Assembly (NCBI GenBank): GCA_009731375.1 | Contig: BJOX01000196.1 | Coordinates: 175,146-225,245, forward strand | Origin: Paulinella micropora | Lineage: Eukaryota; Cercozoa; Imbricatea; Euglyphida | Direction of reading: 5' to 3' | Length of the DNA stretch: 50,100 nucleotides | Shown: in pieces, positions 19,642 to 30,000 of the stretch | How the letters are laid out: every line of letters starts with the position of its first letter | Numbering within the stretch: the stretch's first letter is position 1 | Translations under genes and position numbers: made by a program | The notes under the pieces: generated by a model | Told to the model about the DNA's origin: nothing | The model's input: only the letters and a program-made list of their open reading frames with translations | Databases searched by the model: none

Positions 19642-19869
19642 TTGTGCTTTTATCAAATCAGCGCTTTAGACAGCCACTGTGTCGTCGGAATCTTAAATCG
19701 TCACACGGCGGCAGCTCGTGCAAGACCGGCGTTTCCAGAACTAGAGGTTATGCAATGCCTTGAGGAAGTAGCTGCAAAGTGTACAGCACTAGCAAGAGAA
19801 GTCTGTCGTTGTTTCCACGCTATTAAAAAGCTTGGGCCTGATTTACATTTTTTAAAACAAGAAGTTTAA
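19642..19869 (+). CDS. Small hypothetical ORF, 75 aa
   Basis: The C-terminal half is helical and amphipathic with cysteines (CLEEVAAKCTALAREVCRC). The TAA stop (19867-19869) overlaps an AATAAA signal (19868-19873), suggesting the 3' end of a real transcript. No family recognised; it may be the last exon of a longer gene. Confidence 0.35.
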   Translation: MCFYQISALDSHCVVGILNRHTAAARARPAFPELEVMQCLEEVAAKCTALAREVCRCFHAIKKLGPDLHFLKQEV

Positions 19870-20202
19870 TAAAAGTTTGACAAAGTCAATGTGCTTTGGA
19901 ACACTAAATGCCCCAAACAGCGGATTTTGTCTCAAGGTGGCAGGTGGTAGAAAACAGGCAGAGGGGGGGGGGGGGCACGGCGTCCGGATCGTAGATAGAT
20001 TGCGGTACCGCGCCGTCAACCCACCACTACATCAACAGTCTCTAGCCTTTTTCTGTTTTCAGCCCGCGCTTGCCTGTTGGGGTTTGACTCGCCTCCGGGG
20101 TCAGGCAAATCAAACAGGAGGGGGCAAGGCTCGCCCTCATCGTCGCTCAGCGTGACATGCACACACACACACATTCGGTTTGTGCACGCCTGTACACTTT
20201 AG
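19870..20202. other. Intergenic
   Basis: Includes a G run near 19965 and a short (AC)n at 20159. Upstream exons of the Sel1 gene may be here, but I cannot define them. Confidence 0.5.
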
Positions 20203-20919
20203 TTGGGCCTGGTAAGTCCACTGGACAGGAATGAGCCAGCTCCAGCGACGGGGGTACCCCAAGAAGGGAAGGGAGTTGTGAAGAACGAATCTGAGGCTGT
20301 GAAGTGGTGCGCATTGGCGGCGAAGCAAGGGCAGACGGACGCACAATATCACCTGGGCGACTGCTACCTGGAAGGCCAAGGAGTGACCAAAAATGAACTC
20401 AAAGTGGTGCGGTGGTATGGCAGAGCGGCTGCCAAAGGGAACGCGACGGCACAGTTGCGGCTGGGCGACTGCTACTTGGGGGGCAGAGGAGTTCCTCAGA
20501 ACGATGCCAGAGCCTTCCAGCTGTATCAGCAAGCAGCTCTCCAAAATCTAGCGGACGCGCAGTTCCAGCTGACAGCATGTTATCTGAATGGTTGGGGGAC
20601 TCCGAGGAATCAGATCAAGGCGTTTGAATTCTTCAAGAAAGCGGCGTTGCAAGGTAGCGACGAGGCGCAGTTCCGGCTAGCGCTATGCTACGACTCTGGC
20701 GAGGGCACAGCCCAAGACATGGGCCAGGCTGCCGCGTGGGCTGCCAAGACCTCTGCGCAAGGCCATGCGAATGCGCGTTGTTTGTTGGGCGCTTATCACT
20801 TCTTTGGCGTCTCGGTGCCCAAGGACGAAGCTAAGGGCGCACAATACTGGTTGCAGGCGGCAGGTCTGGGCTCCGCCTTTGCACGCCTGCACACTCTGGC
20901 CACCTATGTCGGATCGTGA
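20203..20919 (+). CDS. Sel1-like repeat protein
   Basis: An uninterrupted frame of 238 codons holds about six Sel1/TPR-like repeats. Examples are EGKGVVKNESEAVKWCALAA, AQYHLGDCYLEGQGVTKNEL, AQLRLGDCYLGGRGVPQNDA and AQFQLTACYLNGWGTPRNQI, with A-Q-L-x-L-G-x-C-Y and G-x-G-V signatures spaced about 36 residues. Such α-helical solenoids mediate protein-protein contacts, classically in ERAD and signalling complexes. There is no ATG near the start and the frame begins just after a TAG, inside the first repeat. The 5' end is therefore missing or lies on an upstream exon. The stop TGA is followed 60 bp later by AATAAA (20979). Unlike its neighbours, the frame has no breaks. Confidence 0.75.
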   Translation: MGLVSPLDRNEPAPATGVPQEGKGVVKNESEAVKWCALAAKQGQTDAQYHLGDCYLEGQGVTKNELKVVRWYGRAAAKGNATAQLRLGDCYLGGRGVPQNDARAFQLYQQAALQNLADAQFQLTACYLNGWGTPRNQIKAFEFFKKAALQGSDEAQFRLALCYDSGEGTAQDMGQAAAWAAKTSAQGHANARCLLGAYHFFGVSVPKDEAKGAQYWLQAAGLGSAFARLHTLATYVGS

Positions 20920-20978
20920 CCCTCCGTGTAGTATTAGCTGCGCGTCCAGAAAGTACACAAAAGAACAAGATTTATTGT

Positions 20979-20984
20979 AATAAA
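20979..20984 (+). terminator. AATAAA poly(A) signal of the Sel1 gene
   Basis: AATAAA lies 60 bp past the stop codon in an AT-rich context. Confidence 0.5.
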
Positions 20985-21253
20985 AAAGCTTGGACGTGTG
21001 TTTTGCAAAAATCGCCCCGGGTACAGCCTTTTTCGGCCGTATCACACGCAGTAAAGAAGAACAAGGACGGCCAGGGAAGTGCACGCGGCCGCGCCGGCTC
21101 GGGACAGGGGGGTTGGGGGTCGTAACATACCTCTTCCCCCCCCCCCTCCCCACCAAAGTTCCGCGGTGACCGGATTCTTTTTTTTGCACATAGGTTTGTA
21201 GCGTGATTTGGCCGCTAAAGGCAAAGGCCGGCCAAGTGCCAGACCCCGCTGCT

Positions 21254-21297
<44 letters not shown>

Positions 21298-22015
21298 NNN
21301 NNNNNNNAGACGAGAGAGCAAAGGGTGCTCAAGAAGATTCTTCGATAAAAACTTGCTTTATTAATCAATTTAACTTTCTTTTTTGTCACACGGGAACCAC
21401 GAAATCCTTGATCTCCCGACGACGCGGGGGGCAGCGCCTCAGCTGCCCGGCGCAATCGGCGCACTGCCGGCTCGGACGTATGATTGCGAGAAACTGCACA
21501 TTTCTTCTTGTTCCAACAAAGCTTTTGCGAAAATTAAATAAATCATTCTTTAGCTCAGCCGAGGGAACAGAAAGAAAACAGTCGCGTAATGACTAGAAAA
21601 ATTCTGTAAAGACAAGGCGCTCCTTTTTTTAAAGTCGGAGGGAGGGGGGCTATCCTCAGGGGGCAAGGGGAAGAGGAGGGAACGGGAGGGGGGGAGGAGC
21701 ACTCCCCTCCCCTTCCCCCCTCCCCTTCCTCTTTCTCCCTCCCCTTTGCCTTCCCCCCTCCCCTTGCTTGTCTGTTTCTTTGGTTGTCGGGCAAAAACGA
21801 TTTGTTTTTTCTTCTTCTTTTCATATTTTTCATATTTTTCTGACCTTGCGCACGGTGGCCGAGCCATGGCACGGACAGGACGCCGTCGGGGTCGTAAGGC
21901 CCTTGTCCACCTAGTACATTGACCACCGCCCATCCATCCGCCGCAGCCAGGGGGCTCAAAGAGCATGGGGGCAGAACTGAAGAAAAACTAAGAAGATGGC
22001 ACTGAGCCCATGCCG

Positions 22016-22063
<48 letters not shown>

Positions 22064-22198
22064 NNNNNNNNNNCCCCCCCCCCCCCCTCTCTTGAAAACT
22101 CCCTGCTAGGGGCTGAGGGCATTTTCGGTGAGGTAAGATCGACTGCCCTTCACCGAAAACTGCCACGAAAGGAAAGGCCTTGGCAGGGCCAAGTCAAG
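20985..22198. other. Intergenic with poly(C) gaps
   Basis: C42 at 21256-21297 followed by 10 N (21298-21307). C44 at 22020-22063, 10 N (22064-22073) and C14 (22074-22087). Polypyrimidine sequence at 21690-21780. A minus-strand AATAAA at 21357-21362. No supportable gene. Confidence 0.7.
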
Positions 22199-24826
22199 AT
22201 GGCCACGCTCATAGCCGCCGGCGCAAACGCACGCTACACTACTAGTACCTCTGAGCTAAGTTTGCGGCATAAATTAGGGGAGCTGGTGCGTCGACACAAG
22301 AACGTACAAATTATGACATTCGAACCAGTTTACCTCGGAGACTTTGCAGATCTAGTCAATCTAAAGAAGTCCCTCTCCCTGTTTGAGCGCGCAAATGGGC
22401 ACGCGCAAATCGTGGGCATCCTCTTCTAGCACCCTACTTTCAGCCAGGAGGCGTCCGGGCACATGTTGATCATATAGTGCCAAGGCGCTGGGGAGGCCTT
22501 GACCATGCGCGTAACTATATGTTGATGCCGGATGTTGTGAACGCAAGCTTCCGAGAATTTTTATATAGCGAGAAGCTGGCCTACATAGGAAGCGTAGCGG
22601 CGCGCAAGGCAGCAGCCTTTTGCAGGTATGTCCGAGAACACATGACCAAGTGTACTCTATTTTGCGACATGCGCGAGCTGCCCGTGGCTGGCCTGCACGT
22701 CACTTCGGGCAGAGCGCGCTGGCAGCCAGTGCGCGTCGGCTCTCCTCAGCCTACCAAAGAATGCGTATACTGCGAGGATAAGACGCCCGCCGCACCAGGT
22801 GCTGGCATAGGAGCACAAGCCTACGCTCTTCCAGCTTTCCGGACCAGTGCCTGAAAAAAAAGCAAGCACTGCGGGGGGTGGCCAGGCAGATGAAGAGCCC
22901 TTGAAAGCGACGTGCAACGCAACGCCAGAAAGCGATAGACCAATGCACAGCGAAAGAATGCAAACCCTTGCTCGTCAGCTTCAACAGCAGCCGCTGCAGC
23001 TGCTTCAAAAGCCTTTGGTCACAATAGAGCAAGTTCGAGAAAGTATTTACAAGTTTTTTAAGGCCGAGGCAACCGAGCATTTCTGGCAAGACCTCCGTGA
23101 CATCATGGCACGATGGTGGTTAGCAAAAACGAAAACGCATGCGGCAGTGAGGGTTGCTGCGCCAAGAAAGGTGTTGCTAGGCGAGCCCATCCCCGTTGAG
23201 TACACACAGGTACTTAAGCTCTATCACCTGCGCCAGAGCTTCAGACCCGACAAACTTGAGCTGGTGCCGTGCCACTGGGCATCGTGCTACACCAAGGAAT
23301 GAAAATCTGTTTAAGCTTTGGGAGACCTATTGCGTCAAAGCCCTGCCAGAGCAGGACCTGGAGACTTTGCTCCTGCCTAAAAAACTCCTGACTGCTGACA
23401 GCGGCGCGGTCGATTGCAGTGCTCCGACGCTGGACTGGGGGGACATGATTCGGAGCTGCTTTGAACCGCCCGACGGAAGCTTCTTTGTTGGCTGGCTCTC
23501 GCTCCTGCTTGGTCTCGTACGCCCCTCACAGGAGTACGGTCGTGGGTATGCCTTACGGGTACGGTTCCCCTTCTGCTGAAGCAAATCCTACGCTCGGTTT
23601 GCCAGGTATTGGGCGATGAACACGTTTGGGTTCTTCGTGATGATGACATTAACAAGCCACCTTGCCTCCAACACGGCTTGCTGACCCTGGTAGATGGTGT
23701 TTCTAGGCCTGCGCACACGGGTGGCCAACTCAAATAACTCTTGGAACTCTTGTGCTCGGATCGAAGACAGCTCGCTAAAAAGACATCTATTTACCAACGA
23801 AATCAAAGCCAGGTACTAGTGTTGCCAGCCGCTGACGGGCAGCCACTATGGTCGGCGGAACAGCTTGCGTGGCTTGGAGTCTCAACGGCTATGCCCCTGA
23901 GGCTTGCTGCAGTCACACCGCCCGACTTGGCAGAGGTGCCTGCGTCGCACGCGCTCGTTGAGTATTTGCGCGCCATTGCGCCCGTGAACCCGCGCCTGGC
24001 GAGCCACGACCTTCCCGGCGGATTAGGGGGCTGGGGGCCGGATTTCAGCAGGTCCGACGTCATGCAACACAGTTTGCCAAGTTCGGCTAAAACCAACTTG
24101 AAGGGGACAGCGCCCTACCGAGTTCTCTGCCTTTTACAAGGCAAACACAAGGGGATGTTTGCCATGCGACCCCAGGATCTCGTGGCTAGCTTTGCGCAGA
24201 GCCTGGGGTTTTGCCAGGAGGAAATGACCCAAGCTGCCACGGAGTGCTTTTGGCGACGTTTCCAAGCAACGTTTCCAAGGCTAAATCTGGCCCATAAAGG
24301 CAAGCAAAATATATTGTATGACGAGAACGGAAAGCCTGCAAAAGGCTTGTTGCTCCCGTACAAGGCACATGAGTTATTGCCCCAGCTAGGCGACGATATG
24401 TCGCTTAGGAAGGCAGACAAAAAGAAACGGATGCGTGACCAGAACAGGAAAGCAAGACGACAAAAGGAAGAGAAGCGCAAAGTACAAAAATCTGTGGCCA
24501 GGCACCACGGAGCAGAAGAAGCGACGACGCGCGAGCCCGAGTGAGCGCCACCAGGTGGACGTGGCGCCTGCTACTCACACACTGGGCCAGGAGGGGCAGG
24601 AACCTGAGCCCCCCCCCTCGAACCTGCACAGCTGGGAAGAAGAACAGAAAGCACCATTTGCTGCGGGACTATGGGGGTGTTCAACGCCGAGTTCAGCGGC
24701 TGGTGGACGGCGGCCAAGGCTCAGTATATCTCCACGATGGCCGCACGCAAGGCACTCTTGTTTGCAAGGTACGTCCGAAAGAAGGCCCTTCGCAACATAA
24801 ATTTGGATAACCTGGAGCCCTGGTGA
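22199..24826 (+). pseudogene. HNH-endonuclease-like protein, interrupted
   Basis: ATG 22199 opens the frame. HVDHIVPRRWGG (from 22462), then ARNYMLM and DVVNASF, give the H/DH, N and N/H positions of an HNH (ββα-metal) nuclease. It is followed by a helical motif YIGSVAARKAAAFCRYVR (22582-22635) that recurs as YISTMAARKALLFARYVR at the C-terminus (24725-24778). The rest is unrecognised: a Gln-rich segment, DDDINKPPCLQHGLL, and a basic KADKKKRMRDQNRKARR region. Breaks, each skippable: 22388-22401 (CGCGCAAAT, 14 nt), 22831-22843 (CCAG, 13), 23297-23300 (GAA, 4), 23493-23509 (TGG, 17, weak), 23727-23735 (AACTC, 9, TAA), 24533-24542 (GAGC, 10, TGA) and 24665-24672 (GGG, 8). Skipping them gives one frame ending at TGA 24824-24826. 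Confidence 0.55.
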
Positions 24827-25356
24827 GGAAAAAGGAATAGGGGGTAGATTTAGGGGGATTCTTGCTGTGCCTTTAGTGGGCGCCACGGTGTGTTCCCCCC
24901 CCCCCCCCCCCCCCCAAAGGGGGGGGNNNNNNNNNNAAAGCCGTCGACAAAGTTAGATGAACCTTCTGTGCCTTGAATTAAAAATTACATTTATTGAATC
25001 CGTGGTTTTGTGCGGGATGGGGTCAAAGGTAAAGAGCAGTTTTCAATTAAATCCGAGTTTTTTGAAGCAAACCCTTGGTCAAGATGACAGCGCTCTGTAC
25101 TTTCTTTAGTAAAAGTCGGCGGGGCCGGGCCGTGTCAAGATTCTGATGGACCAGTGGGAAGTAATGTCTATTGGAAAATGCGTACAAAAATAGATACGGC
25201 AAAAAAAAAGAAATTGCCGACAGCAAGAAAGGTTGTAGAGAGAGAGAGAGATGCCAAGATTAAAGCTTTGTCAAGGATTTTTTTTATTTTTTTTTTTTGT
25301 ACATTCTTAGCGCGCCCCCCCCCCCCCCCCCCCCTTCCCCCTCCCCCCTTTTTTTT
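24827..25356. other. Intergenic with poly(C) and gap
   Basis: C21 at 24895-24915, a G run and 10 N (24927-24936). A minus-strand AATAAA near 24990. (GA)5 at 25237. C-rich sequence from 25315. No gene seen. Confidence 0.7.
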
Positions 25357-25613
25357 NNNNNNNNNNNNNNNNNNNNNNNNNNNNNNNNNNNNNNNNNNNN
25401 NNNNNNNNNNNNNNNNNNNNNNNNNNNNNNNNNNNNNNNNNNNNNNNNNNNNNNNNNNNNNNNNNNNNNNNNNNNNNNNNNNNNNNNNNNNNNNNNNNNN
25501 NNNNNNNNNNNNNNNNNNNNNNNNNNNNNNNNNNNNNNNNNNNNNNNNNNNNNNNNNNNNNNNNNNNNNNNNNNNNNNNNNNNNNNNNNNNNNNNNNNNN
25601 NNNNNNNNNNNNN
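25357..25613. other. Assembly gap (257 N)
   Basis: Unresolved bases flanked by T8 on the left and C5 on the right. Confidence 1.
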
Positions 25614-25939
25614 CCCCCAATTTCTCGGGCCCAAATTCGTAGGGGAGGGGCGCCCCCCATGGCGTCCCCTTGGCGCCTCCCTCTCTCCTACCCCTTCCCC
25701 TTCTCACTCCCCGTTCTCAGATGGGGGGCAAGGACAGATCGTGCTTGCCCCCTCCCCTGCCTATTCCCTCTCCGAGTGTAAGACAGTCGCCGGGCTATTT
25801 CAAATCCTTGGTCGCGAAAGTGCTGTTAAGGAGGTCGATCAGGCTGAAATAGATGCTATTCTTGCCCCTCCCCGTGTGGCAGAAGGTAGTATCGACCCCA
25901 ACCCACCCTCATGCATGCTTCTGTCCAGGTATCCAATGA

Positions 25940-26233
25940 CCGTTCAGGGAGATAAGGTTAAGAAGAAGCGGAGGCAGGTGACGCCTTCCCTAGTAGTTTG
26001 GAGAGGGCGAAGAGACGTAGATGCCGTGTGTGCCTGTATGCGTACGCAGAGAAGAAGGTGAATTTTACTGAGTATCACTGCGCGACCTGTGGACCAAACA
26101 TGCCTCTATATACTTTAAAGAACGTACGTGTCACGCCTGGCATAAACAGCACGGCAAGCCCCTCTCCAAGAAGCGGAAACTAGGCACCCTCTCAAAGAAA
26201 GTGATGCCACGCGGCATCAGCCTAAAAATGACT
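25940..26233 (+). pseudogene. piggyBac-like transposase, C-terminal Zn domain fragment
   Basis: KRRRCRVC, then YHCATCG..MPL, then ERTCHAWHKQHG reproduce the Cys-rich C-terminal domain of piggyBac/PGBD transposases (C..C ... C..C ... PLC ... C....H), which binds transposon ends. A two-base TA repetition in CTATATACT (about 26105-26113) shifts the frame between the second Cys pair and the CHAWH segment. The upstream frame, GDKVKKKRRQV, is different and may be joined by splicing. The DDE catalytic part is not visible; it would lie in or beyond the N gap. The stop is TGA at 26233, and the copia element inserted 85 bp downstream. Confidence 0.45.
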
Positions 26234-26312
26234 ATGACTCAAGTGTGAGTCGGGTACTGTTAGAGGTTAGATTTTAATAATTATAATAAATTTTCATTGA
26301 TTTTGCCATGAT

Positions 26313-26317
26313 ATTGG
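26313..26317. repeat. Target-site duplication ATTGG (left)
   Basis: Matches 33777-33781 exactly and abuts the LTR end; fixes the element boundary. Confidence 0.9.
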
Positions 26318-26628
26318 CAAAGTAATCTATCACTCAAACGCAGAGTTTAGGGAAGCTACCCCGCTAAGGGTAAAGAATAACCGAAGAAAAGACTTTTAAT
26401 GACTTTGGGTCACACAAATTTATGATGTTATGACCTTTACAGAATGGTAATACTCATTTGATTCTAGGCATTCCAGACTATGATTCGCGAATACTCTAGA
26501 AAGTGTCCTTGTCAGTAATAAAGGTATTAATAACTGTCCGGCCTATGAACCTGCCTATGACTAAGACTATCCAAATTACCGGTAAATTGACTAGGTGGAG
26601 TAACGGGTATTAGTAGTACATTACAACG
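26318..26628 (-). repeat. 3' LTR
   Basis: 311 bp. In element orientation it starts CGTTGTAATG and ends ATTACTTTG, without the usual TG...CA ends. Directly preceded by the purine tract AAGGGGGAG. Confidence 0.95.
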
Positions 26629-26637
26629 CTCCCCCTT
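26629..26637 (-). other. Polypurine tract (plus-strand primer)
   Basis: AAGGGGGAG, in element orientation, immediately before the 3' LTR. Confidence 0.85.
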
Positions 26638-27069
26638 AGTCGCAAGTCATAGGCTATATTAGTGTGTAAATATGAAAAAAAATAGTGTCAATCAGTTATG
26701 GGTTACCCGAAGGTTAAATATCAACTCCCATTTACATCACATCCTCTATGTATGTATATATGTGTAGTCATGCAGTAACATGTATGATGTATGTGTTCAA
26801 AAATTTGCAAGCGCTTCCCGTAGAGGGTAGCAAAATCAAAAAAAATATTTAGATTTCCTATTCTAGGACAGAAAGAATGATAGAAATAATTTAAATTGCT
26901 AAGTTAGCCAGGGAAAGCCTCGCGGCTGCCGGCCTCGCGTGGCAGTCGGCTACCCAGCCTCGGCTCTACGGCTCTTGACCCCTGCGCAAAACAAAGCTGC
27001 TGCAACAAGCAACAAACTGCACAAAACACTCAAAGCAAGTATAGGTGAGTGGACACGCAAATCCCGAAA
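26638..27069. other. copia 3' untranslated interior
   Basis: 432 bp between the pol stop and the PPT; AT-rich with ATGTATGTATATATGTG near 26750. No ORF supported. Confidence 0.7.
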
Positions 27070-30000
27070 TTACTTGAGCTTTACCGTAAATTTGTTAAGT
27101 AAATACTCGAATTGTTCTTTCGGTAAATATTTTGTCATTACATCACCTATCTGCTTCTTCGTACCTACTTTTACAAACTTAATCTCACCGTCTCTCTGTA
27201 GGTGGTGCATAAAGTGTAATTCTAAAGGTAAGTGTTTAGTTCTATTACCTGACATACCCCTCTCTGCCGCTAAGACTGTTTGAGAGTTATCCTCGAATAA
27301 TTCTATCGGGCTCTTTTGGGCTATGTTTAGTTCTTGTGTAATGTGTTTTAGTGCAAGTCCCTCTCTAATGCACTCAGTTGCTGCAAATATTTCAGCATCA
27401 TTGGAACTCAGGGCGATGCGACTCTGTCGCTTTGATAACCATGCAACTGGATCGCTGCCCCATAGGATCACGAATCCAGTGCGGGACTTCCCTGTTTTCT
27501 TACAAACTTTGTGAGCCGCGTCGGGCCACATGGAAAGTTTTGGATAGGTTTGCCCTTCTTGCTCTGACTTAGGCTCATGGTAAGCTAAACCTCGATAAGA
27601 GTTAACTAAATAACGAAAGATTCTGCCTAACATCGCATAAGTTATTCCCTTATCGATAGTTTGCATGACACTTGCCGAATTTAGTGCTTGTTCTATATCG
27701 GGTCTTGTCATCTTTGCGAGAAATAGCAAACGACCAACTAGACTAGGAATTGAAAATTTTCGCAAGCTAGCTGATTCCGACATCGGTTCCGTGAAATGTT
27801 CTTGCGCTGGAGTACTAACGGGTTTAGCAGAATCGTAGCCTACCTCTTTTAGTATCTGCTGCTGATATTTTCGCTGATGCAAAATTATTTTCCCGTTCGA
27901 TTGCTCTATCTCTATTCCTTTGAATTCACGGGCAATACCGAGTCTTTTGAGCGGGAAATGTTTTTCTAATGCGGACGCAAAACGCTCATATGCTTGTTTG
28001 TTTGGTGCGGTGAACAACAAGTCATCAACATGAAATATCCCTACTATCGCCTCTCTCAAAGCTTTATCATTTTCTACAAACATACATAAGTCTGAATCTA
28101 GCAACCTAAAACCTAGCTCCTCTAACTTGGGTGCTAATATCTCATACCATCTTCTTCCTGCCTGTGGTGCACCATATAAAGCACCATCTATACGCCATAT
28201 CATCCCCTCATGCCCTTCTCTGTCTACACTCTCTGGCGCATATGCATAAACAGGGTCATTCATACGAGCATTTAGGTATGCATTTTTAAAATCTATGCCG
28301 TATAGTTTGTGTTTGTGCCAGGCAGCTAGTTTGGCGAGAAATAAAAGTGAATGGTGCGCGGCGCAAGGAACAAAGAGCTGATCTGGGTTATAGCTAACAC
28401 CGGGTTCTAACATATCTCCCCGTAAAGCTAAACGAGACTTTATGAACTTTTTCCCGTTCTCATCTAACTTTACTTTGTGAACCCATGTCAATCTAACTAT
28501 CTTACTAACTCCTGCCTTGCTTGCCTCCTTATGGGGTACCCATGTGTATGTGTTAAAGGATTGAAGAGCTTTTAGCTCTGTTTTCATACCCTCTAAAACA
28601 TCTTTAGCTGTCAAACCTTCCTCTATGACATCTTTGGGTACTCTGATATCTACATACAAATAAAAATCACGAATCTCATCTGCCACCATACGGTCATCGC
28701 ATAAAAACATATTAGCGGGACTTTGTAACGGGTATTCGGGATCTTTCACGGAGTATTTGAGGATTTCCGAATTCAACATCCGTTCTTCTTCGTCCTCAAA
28801 CTTAACTATGTGGGTGGGCTGAGGTCTGTCTCTTACTACGAGTCTATCTCTGGGGTCACTCACTCTGCTGACTACCCCTACTCGTACTATGCTCTCCCAT
28901 CCCTCACCGTACTTTTTCTTCGCCCATCCATCTCCCCATGCACGCGCGGGCACTCTTACTACCTTACCTATTAGCTCTTGAGCCTCTCTCTTTTCTCTCT
29001 TGGGCTCATTGCTAGGGGTAAATCTCTCTACTGCCTTGCGCTGCCTTTTACCGGGGATTATGTTACTCTCCGTTACTCTCTGACTCTGCTCCCACGTTAA
29101 TCCCTTAGATGGTGGTGATTTTTCTTCGTATGCTCTTCTTTCATGTATTTTTAGTGGATCTGTTGGATCTTGTTCATTTGTATGCTCTTGTGGCTTGATC
29201 TTGTGCTCTGGGGGTAATTGTTGTGGATAATGTGGCTCTGGACTTGTGTGTAGGCGTGTATGTTTGTGATCCAATGTATTCTTCTCCACATGCTCATTTT
29301 CATGCTCATTCTCATTCGCATCGATATCAACATTCTCTGTCTCCCCCTCAACTTCATCAAAGTGTGTTGTTGGGTGGTCGTTGTTGACGTTGTGCGGTGA
29401 CTTAGGTGATTGAGGTGGTGATTGGGGTGGTGATTGGGGTGGTGACGCTTGTGGAGATGTGTGTGGTTGCTCGCTCTCATTCTCATTCTCCCCCTCAGAG
29501 TCATCATTATCCCACGACACTAGTTTAGGAGGATGAGCTTGTTTACCGATTTTGTGAATATTAAATCTCACATCTCTCACTCCGGAAATTATCTTCTTAC
29601 CATCCCATACGCGGTATAGTTCCCGAAATAGATCATATCCTACTAGCATCACCTTTTTCCCTCTGTACTCTCCCTTCCGCACTTTAGTCTTAGGTATATG
29701 TAACACACCCATACATCCTATTGGTTTTAAATGAAAGAGTGTTGGTTTTCTACCTAACAGCTGCTCATAAGGCGAAATTCCTTTGCGTTCCCCGTGAATT
29801 GCCGGTAGTATGTTGTGAATGGTTGTTGCTGCGTGTTCTAATTCTGCCCAGAATTGCGGCGGTAATTTAGCGTGATATCTCATTGCTCGTGCAGGCCCCG
29901 CCGTAACATCATTCACTTTTTCCGCAATAGGATTCCCGTCTTTATCGTTTGTCGCGGAGGTTTTCCAAATAAAGCGAATATTTTTCCACCACTTAATGAC

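Noticed and set aside
23588-23806. Minus-strand 72-codon frame resembling a small helical protein
   Set aside because: The plus strand reads better there (LLLKQILRSVCQVLGDEHVW) and joins the HNH gene.
486-24672. Interrupting segments as tiny GT-AG introns
   Set aside because: Sliding each segment through its repeat never gives GT at the start and AG at the end together; many are under 15 nt.
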